Source: Paenibacillus sp. PL2-23 | Lineage (GTDB): Bacteria; Bacillota; Bacilli; Paenibacillales; Paenibacillaceae | DNA length: 64,000 bases | Reading direction: 5' to 3' | Assembly (NCBI RefSeq): GCF_040834005.1 | Contig: NZ_CP162129.1 | Span: forward strand, 1,655,501-1,719,500 | Part shown: in pieces, positions 8,073-17,630 of the stretch | Layout: every line of letters begins with the position of its first letter | Position numbering within the stretch: position 1 is the stretch's first letter | The notes under the pieces: model-generated | Database searches by the model: none | What the model saw: only the letters and a program-made list of their open reading frames with translations | Told to the model about the DNA's origin: nothing | Position numbers and translations under genes: made by a program

Positions 8073-8828
8073 ATGTATCGGATATTTGTTGTGGAGGACG
8101 ACCCCAAAATTGCGGCCATTCTAAACCATAAGATGGAGCAGTATGGCTACCATGCGGCAACTGCATCCGAATTCCGCGATCTGCTGCCGGAGCTGACGGC
8201 ATTTGATCCGCAGCTCGTGCTGCTGGACATTAACCTGCCTTATTACGACGGATATTACTGGTGCAGGCAGATCCGTATGCGCTCCAGCGTGCCCATCATC
8301 TTCATTTCGGCTCGGGCGGGAGAGATGGACCAGGTGATGGCTATCGAGAATGGCGGCGATGATTACATTACAAAGCCGATTCAGCTGGAGCTGCTGATGG
8401 CAAAGGTCCGCGGCGTGCTGCGCAGAGTGTATGGGGAATACGCCAAATCGGACGCCGGCACGGAACGGGAGCATGCTGAGATGGTCGCAACGGCCGCTTC
8501 ATCACTCCTGAGTGTACATGGACTGACGCTTTATCTGGGTCGCAATGAGCTGGAATGGGAGGGCAGACGCACGCAGCTGACGAAGAATGAAGGGCTGCTT
8601 GCGGAATGCTTCCTGCGCCAGCCCCAATCGATTGTCTCAAGAGAGACGCTGCTGGAAGCGCTGTGGGACGATGTGCAATTCGTAGACGACAATACGTTGT
8701 CCGTCAATGTTACCAGACTCCGCAAGAAGCTGGAGGAGCTCGGACTGGACAAGGCGATTGAAACCGTCAGGGGACTGGGCTACAAGCTGGTGCTGAACGG
8801 TCTGGAACCGGAGGGCAGAAATGGATGA
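8073..8828 (+). CDS. BceR-like OmpR-family response regulator
   Basis: A 251-residue two-domain regulator. The receiver domain has acidic D9/D10, phospho-acceptor D52 and K101. A C-terminal winged-helix DNA-binding domain ('LSVNVTRLRKKLEELG', 'IETVRGLGYKL') follows. The linker is about 20 residues longer than in most BceR proteins ('GTEREHAEMVATAASS'). It overlaps the kinase gene by 8 bases, indicating translational coupling. With the downstream kinase, ATPase and permease it forms a Bce-type module, in which the transporter itself senses a peptide antibiotic and the regulator switches on the transporter genes. A BceR-type operator sits at 9924-9937. Confidence 0.9.
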   Translation: MYRIFVVEDDPKIAAILNHKMEQYGYHAATASEFRDLLPELTAFDPQLVLLDINLPYYDGYYWCRQIRMRSSVPIIFISARAGEMDQVMAIENGGDDYITKPIQLELLMAKVRGVLRRVYGEYAKSDAGTEREHAEMVATAASSLLSVHGLTLYLGRNELEWEGRRTQLTKNEGLLAECFLRQPQSIVSRETLLEALWDDVQFVDDNTLSVNVTRLRKKLEELGLDKAIETVRGLGYKLVLNGLEPEGRNG

Positions 8829-9915
8829 GCGTCGAAGAAATGCCGTATGGCTCCTATTTTTGAAGGATCGCAAGAGTTATCTGCTCTGTTATGCCTTACT
8901 GCTTGCTCTTGGCTGCTGCCTGTATCTATTGGAGAACATCAGGTATCCCGGACTGGTCGATACATCAACGCTTGTCTATTTTGTCCTGCTGGCTCTTGTC
9001 ATTTGTTCATCTTGGCTCGTCATCGACTATATGCGTCAGCGTCCTTATTACAAGCAGGTATTCGAAGCGCTGGCAAGGTGGGACGAGCTCGGAGGCGCGG
9101 CGATTATTCATACTATGGCGACCGAAGAGCAGAGGCTTGTGACGCGTCTTATGCGCGAGCAGCATCGGGCCTACTTGAATGAGCTGAACGCCTTCAAAAG
9201 ACAGCAGGAGGTTCACAATCACTTTGTCCTTCAGTGGGTGCATCATATGAAAACCCCGGTGTCCGTTGTGGACCTGCTCCTTCAGGAGGTGCGCCGCCAG
9301 CCGCCCTCGGACGAGGGCAAGTGGGTGGAGCTGGCAGAAAGCATTCATGAGGAGACGGAGCGTATGGCTCGCTCGCTGGAGATGATGCTGCATACGGCGC
9401 GGCTTGAGAAGTTTGAGCTTGATCTGCATATTCGCAGGATTTCTCTCCACGACTTCATTCGCAGCGTAGTCAATGCCCATAAACGGCAGTGCATCAAATA
9501 TTCCATCTTCCCGCGGATAGAAGGAGAAGCATGGGCGGAGACGGACGAGAAATGGATGGCCTTCGTCCTGAATCAGCTCATCAGCAACGCCATCAAATAC
9601 AGCAAGCTGAAGTCTGGCTCCAAGACGCTGCTGTTCCGTCTATCGGAAACGGAGGGAGAGAGCGGCGGCATTCGCCTGCAGGTTGTTGACTCCGGCATTG
9701 GCATAGCGGCGCATGATTTGCCGCGTATATTCGATCCCTTCTTTACGGGTGAGAACGGGCGCACGACAGGTGAATCGACCGGAATGGGGCTGTACCTGGC
9801 CAAACAGGTGTGCGGCCGGCTCGGCATGACAATCGAAGCGGAGTCGGAGCTGGGCGCGGGGACGACGTTTACGCTTTATTTTCACAAGAGGGGGATTCAT
9901 GTCTTAGAGGAGTAG
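8821..9915 (+). CDS. BceS-like intramembrane-sensing histidine kinase
   Basis: A 364-residue kinase with two N-terminal membrane helices (about residues 20-37 and 50-68) and only a short loop between them. This is the layout of intramembrane-sensing kinases that have no ligand domain of their own. The phospho-acceptor is H141 in 'VHHMKTPV'; the ATPase domain has 'NQLISNAIKYS', 'DSGIGI' and 'GMGLYLAK'. Kinases of this family are activated through the partner BceAB transporter. The start overlaps the regulator stop. Confidence 0.9.
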   Translation: MDERRRNAVWLLFLKDRKSYLLCYALLLALGCCLYLLENIRYPGLVDTSTLVYFVLLALVICSSWLVIDYMRQRPYYKQVFEALARWDELGGAAIIHTMATEEQRLVTRLMREQHRAYLNELNAFKRQQEVHNHFVLQWVHHMKTPVSVVDLLLQEVRRQPPSDEGKWVELAESIHEETERMARSLEMMLHTARLEKFELDLHIRRISLHDFIRSVVNAHKRQCIKYSIFPRIEGEAWAETDEKWMAFVLNQLISNAIKYSKLKSGSKTLLFRLSETEGESGGIRLQVVDSGIGIAAHDLPRIFDPFFTGENGRTTGESTGMGLYLAKQVCGRLGMTIEAESELGAGTTFTLYFHKRGIHVLEE

Positions 9916-9923
9916 TGGCTAGG

Positions 9924-9937
9924 TGACAATATTGTAA
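9924..9937 (+). promoter_or_regulatory. BceR-like operator upstream of the ATPase gene
   Basis: TGACA-ATAT-TGTAA, a near-perfect inverted repeat matching the known BceR consensus TnACA-N4-TGTAA. It lies in the 132-base gap between kinase and ATPase genes, about 55 bases upstream of a possible -10 (TATACT, 9992-9997). That -10 has no good -35, as expected for an activator-dependent promoter. Confidence 0.8.
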
Positions 9938-10047
9938 GACGGCAGGGACGTATTGAAAGGCAAATCGATGGGTTCGCTGCTCCCGCGGATCTATACTAAG
10001 CTCATAAGGCTATTCAAGACAAAGCATTCCGGGGAGGACGAAGCACG

Positions 10048-10824
10048 ATGAGCGTACTGAAGGCGCAAGGGCTTGGCAAGCTTTACAGCAGCAAAGGCAG
10101 TCTCGTATATAAGGCATTGGAGCATATTGATCTGGAGGTGGAGGCTGGAGAGTTCGTCGGTGTCATGGGACCGTCGGGCAGCGGTAAAACGACGTTGCTT
10201 AATCTGCTGGCGACGATCGACCGGCCGACGTCCGGGACAATCGAAATTAACGGGGTCAATCCCGTTAAGCTGACGGACCATAAGCTGGCGTTGTTCCGCC
10301 GGCGCGAGCTCGGATTTGTGTTCCAGGACTTTAATCTGCTGGACACGCTATCGATGAAGGAGAACATTATTCTGCCTCTGGTCATGGAGGGGATGAAGCC
10401 GAGATTGATTGAGGATCGTCTGAAGCCCATTGCCGAGCTGCTTCAGATCGAAGGCATTCTAGGGAAGCGCACATACGAGGTGTCCGGCGGCCAGAAGCAG
10501 AGAGCGGCGATTGCAAGGGCAATTATACACAAGCCTTCCCTGGTGCTGGCGGACGAGCTGACAGGCAACCTGGATTCCAAGTCGGCAAGAGATGTGATGG
10601 ACGCCCTGAAGGAAATGAACGAGGCATTCCACGCAACTGTGCTCATGGTCACGCATGATCCTTTTTCGGCGAGCTATTGCAAGCGTATCATATTCATCAA
10701 GGACGGCAAGTTTTTTTCGGAAATCCGCCGAGGCTCCAATCGCCAGGCGTTCTTCCAGCAAATATTGGATGCGCTGAGCGTGCTGGGAGGGAATTTCGAT
10801 GACATTCCGTTCGCTCGCGCTTAG
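10048..10824 (+). CDS. BceA-like ABC transporter ATP-binding protein
   Basis: A 258-residue MacB/BceA-type ATPase. Walker A is GPSGSGKTT (residues 41-49), the signature is 'VSGGQKQR', and Walker B is 'LVLADE' with the family's 'TGNLDS'. It powers the permease encoded next door; such transporters remove bacitracin-like or lantibiotic peptides from cell-wall lipid carriers. The start is the ATG at 10048 with GGGGAGG upstream. It overlaps the permease gene by 26 bases and is preceded by the BceR-like operator, so it is probably induced by the module's own two-component system. Confidence 0.92.
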   Translation: MSVLKAQGLGKLYSSKGSLVYKALEHIDLEVEAGEFVGVMGPSGSGKTTLLNLLATIDRPTSGTIEINGVNPVKLTDHKLALFRRRELGFVFQDFNLLDTLSMKENIILPLVMEGMKPRLIEDRLKPIAELLQIEGILGKRTYEVSGGQKQRAAIARAIIHKPSLVLADELTGNLDSKSARDVMDALKEMNEAFHATVLMVTHDPFSASYCKRIIFIKDGKFFSEIRRGSNRQAFFQQILDALSVLGGNFDDIPFARA

Positions 10825-12778
10825 CAACATAAGGGGCAACTGGCGCTCGTACAGCGCTTTTTTCCTCAGCAGTGTCTTCTCCGTGCTGATCTTCTATGTG
10901 TATGCAGCCTTTCTGAATCATCCCGACGTGCTCAGCGGGTATATTATCGGTGCGTCCAAGGTGAGGGTTGGCATGCAATATTGCCTGTATATCATTATGA
11001 TTTTTTCGTTTCTGTTCATTCTGTACAGCAACTCGGCGTTTCTGAAGACGAGGAAGCAGGAATTTGGCTTATTCTCCTTATTCGGTATGACCAAGGCACA
11101 GCTCAGAAAGCTGGTTGTCTACGAAAATATGGCCATTGCAGCAATGGCCATCGCATCGGGAATCGGCCTAGGCGTCTTGTTCAGCAAGCTGTTCTTCATG
11201 GCGCTCGGCGCGCTGCTCGGCATGGAGGAGACGATCTCATTCGCCGTTCCGGTCAAGGCGGTATGGCTGACGGCTGGCGGATTTATGGCATTATTCCTGC
11301 TGATCTCTATCCTGTCAATGCTTCGGCTTGGCAGGGATCAAATTATCGACCTGCTGAAGGCGGCCAGACAGCCCAAAGGAAAGCTGACGTACAAGAAATG
11401 GCAGGTTGTGCTGGGAGCGTTATGCCTGGCAAGCGGGTATGGGATGGCGCTCGTAATGAATTCCTATACGTTCGTCATTTTCTCCTTGCCCATACTCGCC
11501 ACCGTCGTGGCGGGCACATATTGGCTGTTCACGCAGCTCAGTGTCGTGCTGCTCCGATTTGTTCAGAAGCGGCACAGTGTGTATTACAAAGGGACGAATA
11601 TGCTTATCCTTGCCCAGCTCGGGTACAAGATTAGGGACAACGCACGTATTCTGTTTGTCGTCTCCATTCTGAGCGCGGTTATTATGACGGCGCTTGGCGC
11701 GGTGTATTTGCTGCAGATTCAGTCCAAGCAGGATATGATGGAGACGTCGCCGTTCTCGCTCGCTTATGTGGAGAAGGGACTCCATGCGCAAGAGGTGATC
11801 CATCCCAGAGAGCTGGAGGGGATGATTGCGGAGGAAGGCTTCACGATAGAGAGAGAAACGAAAGTGGTGGGGGTCGGTCTTGAGCAATACCTCGTGGAGC
11901 TCGGCGAAGGCGAGAGCGCGGTCCAGATTGGCAGGGGAGACGCTGGGGAGTCCAGCTATAGCACGGACGCCATGATTATATCCCTCTCCGATTATAACAA
12001 GCTCGCGAGAGAAGCCGGCGAAGAGGAGATAACCGTTGAGAGCGGCAAGCTGATCGTGCTTTTTCCTAATTTTGACCAAAAGACCTACAGGGGAGGCACA
12101 GCCTCAGGCTGGATCAATGGAGAACAAGTGGAGCTGTCCATTTCGCGTTCCTTAAATATAAGACTATTAAACAATCGAATCCAATCGAACGGCACAACGG
12201 TTGTCATGGATGACCTTAGCTTCGTTCATCTGCTGGCAAGCGTGCCGGAGGAGAAGCAGCGAGTTTTCTACGGCTATGAGCTGGGAAGCTGGGAGGATTC
12301 CGCCCAGCTTGTGAAGAAGCTGGACGGACTCCTTGCTGAAGGGCAAGCCAGCCATAAGGATTTTGGCCGCGCGGAGCGATTTGCCGAAATGAAGGAGACG
12401 ATTTCATTAACGTTGTTCATCGGCATGTTCATCAGCTTGCTGTTCTTCATCGCGGCAGGCAGCATGATTTACTTCAAGCTGTTTACGGAAATTCAGGAGG
12501 ATCAGACACAGTTTAGAGCTCTGTCGCGCATCGGCATGACGGGCAAGGAAATTCGCCGTGTCGTCGTGTCGCAGATTGCGATTGTATTCTACATCCCTTG
12601 TGTCGTGGGCATCAGCCATGCGCTTTTTGCGATGCGTTCGCTCGATAACATGATGAACACGTCCAACTGGATCTATTCTTTTGTGGTCATCGGGATTTAT
12701 ATTGCGATGCAGACGTTGTATTTCCTGCTGGCGAGCAACAGCTACATGAAGAGCATGCTTCGCGAAGCAGGAGTGTAG
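10799..12778 (+). CDS. BceB-like ABC permease with large extracellular domain
   Basis: A 659-residue FtsX-like permease. The predicted layout is one helix at the N-terminus, helices in groups up to about residue 310, a soluble segment of roughly 200 residues (about 315-535), then three C-terminal helices. The large loop between the seventh and eighth helices is the hallmark of BceB permeases and is where peptide antibiotics are recognised. The ribosome binding site GGGAGGG lies inside the end of the ATPase gene. The sequence does not tell which peptide is the substrate. Confidence 0.92.
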   Translation: MTFRSLALSNIRGNWRSYSAFFLSSVFSVLIFYVYAAFLNHPDVLSGYIIGASKVRVGMQYCLYIIMIFSFLFILYSNSAFLKTRKQEFGLFSLFGMTKAQLRKLVVYENMAIAAMAIASGIGLGVLFSKLFFMALGALLGMEETISFAVPVKAVWLTAGGFMALFLLISILSMLRLGRDQIIDLLKAARQPKGKLTYKKWQVVLGALCLASGYGMALVMNSYTFVIFSLPILATVVAGTYWLFTQLSVVLLRFVQKRHSVYYKGTNMLILAQLGYKIRDNARILFVVSILSAVIMTALGAVYLLQIQSKQDMMETSPFSLAYVEKGLHAQEVIHPRELEGMIAEEGFTIERETKVVGVGLEQYLVELGEGESAVQIGRGDAGESSYSTDAMIISLSDYNKLAREAGEEEITVESGKLIVLFPNFDQKTYRGGTASGWINGEQVELSISRSLNIRLLNNRIQSNGTTVVMDDLSFVHLLASVPEEKQRVFYGYELGSWEDSAQLVKKLDGLLAEGQASHKDFGRAERFAEMKETISLTLFIGMFISLLFFIAAGSMIYFKLFTEIQEDQTQFRALSRIGMTGKEIRRVVVSQIAIVFYIPCVVGISHALFAMRSLDNMMNTSNWIYSFVVIGIYIAMQTLYFLLASNSYMKSMLREAGV

Positions 12779-12780
12779 GG

Positions 12781-12831
12781 AAAGGACCGTCTCCCCCGCC
12801 GTTATGGGCGGTGGAGGCGGTCCTTTGCCGT
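12781..12831. terminator. Bidirectional terminator at convergent gene ends
   Basis: AAAGGACCG pairs with CGGTCCTTT around an inner CCGCC/GGCGG stem. It starts 3 bases after the bceB-like stop and overlaps the end of the phosphatase gene. Confidence 0.75.
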
Positions 12832-13551
12832 GCCTACGCGAAAATCGGTGCTGCTGTACCCGGCTCCGGACTGGCAGGAGTAGGTGACGCCGCTGCCGAC
12901 GTCCAGCAGCGTCAGCCGATGGCCGTGCTTCGAGCCCGTATCGATGGCGATTCGCCGGTCGTCGGACCATATCTCGCCAGGCTCTGCGCCCAGCTTGAAT
13001 GTTGGCGTATGCCCGAACATAATGCGGGTGAAGCGGTTAAGGGGATGATTCATGGGGTCCGAATGAATAAGAGAAGCCAGCTCGTTCACCGGATAAGCGT
13101 GGAACGCCTCTCTAATTTCCGTTAAATCCCGAATGGATTGGCTGGCTAATGGAATACCCGGCCGTACGCCGGCATGGACGAACAGGATGCCGGCTTCCAC
13201 ATGCGTGAGGGGAAGCGACTGAATCCATTTCACATAAGCGGCAAGCCTGCCGGATGGACGGACGCCGCTTCGCCTGCTGCTGCGCTTGTGGGCCGACACC
13301 AGCTTGAGCTCCTGATTGCCTGGCAGCACGACGGCTCCTTGCCGGGCCAGCTCGCGCACAAGCTCCAGCGTGCTCCAGGAGACGGGATTGTCGGCGTCGA
13401 TATAGTCTCCAAGAAGGATGAGCCGATCCCGGCTTGGCGAATAATCAGCTTCGCGCAGCAGGCGCAACATCCCCTGCTTATGCCCATGGATGTCGGATAT
13501 AGCAAGCAGCCGCGCGCTGTGGCTGCTGTCTCGATGTGGTTCATTGTTCAT
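12802..13551 (-). CDS. PPP-family metallophosphoesterase
   Basis: A 249-residue metallophosphatase with the PPP motif series DIHGH (in place of GDxHG), GDYID, GNQE (usually GNHE), HAG and 'FGHTP'. The histidine of the third motif is replaced by glutamine; other members tolerate changes here, but it is worth noting. The family includes protein serine/threonine phosphatases and ApaH-type dinucleoside polyphosphatases, and I cannot choose between them. It begins 9 bases after the ATPase gene upstream on the same strand, so it is probably the last gene of the ABC importer operon. Confidence 0.8.
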   Translation of the reverse strand: MNNEPHRDSSHSARLLAISDIHGHKQGMLRLLREADYSPSRDRLILLGDYIDADNPVSWSTLELVRELARQGAVVLPGNQELKLVSAHKRSSRRSGVRPSGRLAAYVKWIQSLPLTHVEAGILFVHAGVRPGIPLASQSIRDLTEIREAFHAYPVNELASLIHSDPMNHPLNRFTRIMFGHTPTFKLGAEPGEIWSDDRRIAIDTGSKHGHRLTLLDVGSGVTYSCQSGAGYSSTDFRVGTAKDRLHRP

Positions 13552-13560
13552 CTGGATCGA

Positions 13561-14727
13561 CTACCTTTCATCCTCGCTGCGATATATATATGCGGTTTCG
13601 TAGTGGATCTCGGCCATAATCTGCTGGCCTTGCGCAAGAGGGGTCTCATGAACAATATATAGCTTCTGCTTGCAATTGGTCTCGGCTACTGCACGCCACC
13701 GAGTGCCCTCGAACGAGCAGTGAAGCACTCGAAGTGATAGGCGTCCCATTGCCTCCGACTCCATTGGCTGGCCCTCTTCGTGCGGTATAACCTTCGTCTG
13801 CTCCGGGCGGAACATAAGGATGGCGTCGCATTCCCCGCTTGAAGGCGGTCCTTGTTGATCCCGCTGGCCCTGCTGGCCCTGCGCCGCTTCCGTGCCGGGC
13901 CAAACGCCTCGGAGCTGCTGATCCCCAATTTCAATAAATGCCCCCGCAGAGTTGAAGGTGGCTCGCCCTTTCAAGGAGTTATACGCGCCCATTAGCGAAG
14001 CGGACCATCTGCTGGCGGGACGGCGGAAGCATTGCTCGGGCGTATCCAGCTGCTCGATCGTGCCGTTCCGCATAATGAGCAGCCGGTCGGCCATGGCAAA
14101 CGCTTCTTCGGGATCGTGCGTCACATGGAACGCGCTGATGCCCAGCCGGCGGAATAGATAAGCCATCTCCGTACGCATCTCTACTCTCAGCCTCATATCA
14201 AGATTGGAGAGCGGCTCGTCGAGCAGCAGGAGGCGCGGTCGGGTCGCAAGCGCCCGGGCAATCGCGACCCGCTGCTGCTGTCCGCCGGACAGCTGCGGGG
14301 GAAGCCTGCGCTCCAGGCCCTCCAAGCGCAGCAGCTCGACAAGCTCTGCTATTCGTGCGCGAGACTCCTCCGGCTTCAGCTTCATTCGTTTCAATCCGTA
14401 TCCGATATTGTCAACTACGTTCATGTGCGGCCATAAGGCGTAATCCTGGAACACCATATTAACGCCGCGCTTCTCCGGCGGCAGCAGGGTATGGGCAGAG
14501 GCGATTGTTTCGCCGCCTAGCTTAATCGTCCCGGAATCCGGACCTGCCAGTCCGGCTACCAGAGACAGCAGCGTGGACTTGCCGCAGCCCGAGGGACCGA
14601 GGACGCTAATGATTTCCCCCTGCTTCATGGCAAATGAGATGCCGTTCAGCGCCTGGAAGCTGCCGAAGGACTTCGTCAGCTCCGAAACAACGAGGAGGGT
14701 GGAATCGTCTGATGGGTTGTTGATCAT
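13561..14727 (-). CDS. Ferric-ion-type ABC importer ATP-binding protein
   Basis: A 388-residue ATPase of the FbpC/PotA class. Walker A is GPSGCGKST, the signature is 'LSGGQQQR', Walker B is 'LLLLDEPLSNLD', and the switch histidine is in 'FHVTHD'. About 130 C-terminal residues form a regulatory TOBE-type domain, interrupted by a low-complexity glutamine-rich stretch near residue 285 ('AAQGQQGQRDQQG'). Its ATG overlaps the permease stop codon (ATGA), so the two are translationally coupled. The importer class suggests ferric iron, but related systems carry other ligands such as 2-aminoethylphosphonate, so the substrate is open. Confidence 0.88.
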   Translation of the reverse strand: MINNPSDDSTLLVVSELTKSFGSFQALNGISFAMKQGEIISVLGPSGCGKSTLLSLVAGLAGPDSGTIKLGGETIASAHTLLPPEKRGVNMVFQDYALWPHMNVVDNIGYGLKRMKLKPEESRARIAELVELLRLEGLERRLPPQLSGGQQQRVAIARALATRPRLLLLDEPLSNLDMRLRVEMRTEMAYLFRRLGISAFHVTHDPEEAFAMADRLLIMRNGTIEQLDTPEQCFRRPASRWSASLMGAYNSLKGRATFNSAGAFIEIGDQQLRGVWPGTEAAQGQQGQRDQQGPPSSGECDAILMFRPEQTKVIPHEEGQPMESEAMGRLSLRVLHCSFEGTRWRAVAETNCKQKLYIVHETPLAQGQQIMAEIHYETAYIYRSEDER

Positions 14728-16406
14728 AATTTGGCCTCCTTGCGTCTAAGCAATCGTTCGGCTATCCATATAAGCGCAATGACGATGAGCGAGCTGGCTA
14801 TCGTCGCCGCGGAGGCGTATCCGAAATCGAGATCCTCGAACGCTTTGTTAATCGTTACCGGCAGCGTCTCGAATTTGGGAGGGAACAGGATCGTGTTGAC
14901 GGCAAGATCGAATATTCCGGCACCAAACGCGGCGAGTCCGGCGGATACGAGAGCGCTCTGAACGAGCGGAAAAAGAATATAACGCATGCGCCGCCCGAGC
15001 CCGTCACCCTGGAGCTGGGCCGCAGCCAGCAGATTCGCAGGAACCTTGGCCATCGCGCCTGTCAGCAGCCTTGTAATAACGGGAATGGCGCCGGCGATTG
15101 CAGCTAACACAAGAATCCATGGCGTACCGTACAGGAGGAGGCCCAGAGGCTCCAGCCACTTCTGATTCCAAATAAAAATATAGCCAATCCCCAGAACAAC
15201 GCCCGGAACGGCCAGCGATAGTATGGATATCATCTCGATGCCGCGCTTATATCGGAAATTCGAATACGTCAGCACGAAGGCTACCCCTATGCCGATGATC
15301 AGGCCGAACAAGGCGGCTGACCCCGCAATAAGCAGGGAGTTCCACAGTCCTTCCATCAGATTGCCGACGGAGCTGAACAGCATGACGTAATGGTCGAATG
15401 TCAGGTTCGAAAGCTTGAAGCCGCCTCCTTGGGTCTTCAGCAAGGAGATGACGACGTTGGAGCCAATCGGTATACCGATGACGATGAACAAAAAGCCAAT
15501 GTTCAAGGCGGCCAGGGCGTAACGAAGCTTGCCCGCAGGTCTCGGAACGGAGCGGGTCGCGCTTCCCGTCAGGAAGTCGAAGCGGGAGCGACGAAGCGCG
15601 TAGAACTGCACAAGCATCGCAAGTCCGATCAGCAGGACGAGGTAGAAGGACAAGACGCCGGCCATATCGAACCGGATCGGCGATGTATATATAGCCGAAT
15701 AGATGGAGTACGGCAGCGTCGGGAAACGATAGACGGCGGCGATTGACGCGGGCAGACCGAAATCTCCTATGGTATCCATGAAAACAAGCGATGCTCCCGC
15801 AACAATAGCAGGCAGCAGCAATGGGGCTTGAATGGTGCGCCACATGGTCCATCTGGAAGCGCCGCACAAGCGGGCCGCGTAGGACAGCTGATCCATCTTC
15901 CACTCCAATGCGGCTTGTACGCTCAAATAAGCGAACGGAAACTTGCTTAAGGTCATCATGAAGATAAGTCCGATCGGTTGGAAAATAAAGTCCTTCACAA
16001 AGCCCCAGCCGAACAGTCCGGCTGCAATCCCTTCTCCTGCAGAGAAAAGCACCCAGCCCTGCGCCAGGATGAAGGAAGGCGTAATAAACAGCAGCCATAC
16101 GGAGGCGTCAAGCAGCTTGGCTGTCGGGAACGACCAGCTCGCGCGCACGGATGCAAGCACCGTGCCAAGCATCGTCGCGAATATGGTGGTGCCGAAGCCC
16201 AGCAGCAGGGAGTTCTCCAGCGATTTCTGCCAAAGCGGACGATGGAATAGTTCAAGCAGCAGCTTCCAATCGCCAAGCTTCAAATGACCAAAGAAGACCC
16301 CTGGCAGCAGCACCTGAATCATAACCGCCGCCAGGGGGAGCAGGACGAGCAGAATGAGGAGGAAGCTGACGCTCCACCCCAATCTGTCGCGTAGAAGGGT
16401 CCTCAT
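14724..16406 (-). CDS. Fused ABC importer permease (FbpB type)
   Basis: A 560-residue permease of two fused binding-protein-dependent halves with about 12 membrane helices, the arrangement known for ferric-ion permeases. The two EAA-like coupling loops are recognisable ('AARLCGASRWTMWRTI' in the first half, 'AAQLQGDGLGRRMRYI' in the second). I start it at the ATG at 16406, four bases past the binding-protein stop, because the upstream in-frame extension would run 113 bases into that gene. The ribosome binding site there is weak, consistent with coupling. It works with the neighbouring ATPase and lipoprotein. Confidence 0.85.
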   Translation of the reverse strand: MRTLLRDRLGWSVSFLLILLVLLPLAAVMIQVLLPGVFFGHLKLGDWKLLLELFHRPLWQKSLENSLLLGFGTTIFATMLGTVLASVRASWSFPTAKLLDASVWLLFITPSFILAQGWVLFSAGEGIAAGLFGWGFVKDFIFQPIGLIFMMTLSKFPFAYLSVQAALEWKMDQLSYAARLCGASRWTMWRTIQAPLLLPAIVAGASLVFMDTIGDFGLPASIAAVYRFPTLPYSIYSAIYTSPIRFDMAGVLSFYLVLLIGLAMLVQFYALRRSRFDFLTGSATRSVPRPAGKLRYALAALNIGFLFIVIGIPIGSNVVISLLKTQGGGFKLSNLTFDHYVMLFSSVGNLMEGLWNSLLIAGSAALFGLIIGIGVAFVLTYSNFRYKRGIEMISILSLAVPGVVLGIGYIFIWNQKWLEPLGLLLYGTPWILVLAAIAGAIPVITRLLTGAMAKVPANLLAAAQLQGDGLGRRMRYILFPLVQSALVSAGLAAFGAGIFDLAVNTILFPPKFETLPVTINKAFEDLDFGYASAATIASSLIVIALIWIAERLLRRKEAKL

Positions 16407-16410
16407 GGTA

Positions 16411-17523
16411 TTACTTAACGGCTTGGTCGGCGAACCATTGCTTGATCGCCGCTTCATGCTCCGAGGCCCAGGAAGCTTCGGCTGCCACGAGCTTCGCGTT
16501 CTGAGCGCGATCTGGCTTGACATTTACGCCTTGGACGGAAGGCTGGAAGTAGCTTTCGTCGCCATCGTCGATCAGAGCCTGTTGGGTTGCAGGATCAAGC
16601 AGGAATGTAATAAACGCTTTGGCTGCATTCGGGTTCTTGGTATCCTTCTGAATGGCGGCAACGCGTACCGAAGCGGGAGCGCCTTCCTCCGGCCAGATGA
16701 TCTCGATAGGCTCGTTTTTGTTTTTCATGGCGTAAGCGTTGCTCTCTTGAAGTGCGGCAATGGAAATTTCACCGCTTGTTAAGGCGCTCACGACGTTCGG
16801 GTTTTTGGGATATACCTTCAGTCCGTTGTCCATCCAGCCCTGGAACAATGCCTGTCCGCCTTCCATGCCTTTGTCGCCAAAAAACCACGAGACAAACGGA
16901 TAAGCGGGAGCGGCTACAGCGGGATCAGCCATGCCTGCCATCTTAGAATACTTGGCGTCCGAGAAATCGGCCCATGTGCGAGGTGCGTCCTCTGCCTTCA
17001 CTTTGTCGGTGTTGTATACGATGACGCCAGCCGCGTGAGCGCCGGTAGGCACATACCAGTTATTGTCCGGAACAAAGCCTTTGGCGAAATCAGTCAGATT
17101 GCCGATGTTGTCCGGAGCCCAGTTCTCCATAAGCTGTCCCGCTTCGCCCAGTCCGTGAATGGAAGGCATCGCGTCCATCCAAAGCACATCCCAATGGGGA
17201 TTGCCTTTCTCCGCTTCCACCCGGGACATAATTTCGGCGCCGTTGCCAACGACCAGCTCTACCTTATAGCCTGTCGCTTCTTCGAAGAGAGGAGCGATGA
17301 TGCCGTCGAAGTCGTTCAAGTAGACCGTAAGTACGCCTTCGTCCTTCGTCTCCATAGTCGGCTCGGGCGAAGCGCTTGTCTGCGCCGTTGCGGCAGCGGA
17401 TGCCGCTGGATTGCCGGAAACGTTTGACCCCGTATTGGCGTTGCCGTTGCCGCAGGCGCTGACGAGAAGCGTAACAGCGGCGATCATAAGTACGTTAACT
17501 TTGTTTTTAATAAAACTGCTCAT
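16411..17523 (-). CDS. ABC importer substrate-binding lipoprotein (ferric-ion type)
   Basis: A 370-residue extracellular binding protein. The signal peptide ends in a lipobox LVSAC, so the mature protein is lipid-anchored at the cysteine near residue 24. A linker rich in A, S, T and P (residues 28-56) is followed by a class II periplasmic-binding fold ('LTVYLNDFDGI', 'VVGNGAEIMSRVEAEKGNPHWDVLW', 'YVPTGAHAAGVIVYN') as in AfuA/FutA/2-aminoethylphosphonate binders. It is the first gene of a four-gene operon and is divergent from a LysR regulator, which may control it. The ligand is not determined. Confidence 0.88.
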   Translation of the reverse strand: MSSFIKNKVNVLMIAAVTLLVSACGNGNANTGSNVSGNPAASAAATAQTSASPEPTMETKDEGVLTVYLNDFDGIIAPLFEEATGYKVELVVGNGAEIMSRVEAEKGNPHWDVLWMDAMPSIHGLGEAGQLMENWAPDNIGNLTDFAKGFVPDNNWYVPTGAHAAGVIVYNTDKVKAEDAPRTWADFSDAKYSKMAGMADPAVAAPAYPFVSWFFGDKGMEGGQALFQGWMDNGLKVYPKNPNVVSALTSGEISIAALQESNAYAMKNKNEPIEIIWPEEGAPASVRVAAIQKDTKNPNAAKAFITFLLDPATQQALIDDGDESYFQPSVQGVNVKPDRAQNAKLVAAEASWASEHEAAIKQWFADQAVK

Positions 17524-17630
17524 GAATGGATTCCCTCCAAATCGTATTGGTCTTGCATGTCTAACTTTAAGGGAGGAATGTCAGTTGAGCGTCAACGCAA
17601 TATCTTCTTTTTATTAAATAACATCTATAT

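Noticed and set aside
16407..16523. Longer N-terminus for the fused permease
   Set aside because: It would overlap the binding-protein gene by 113 bases and adds a basic, non-membrane extension; ATG 16406 fits better.
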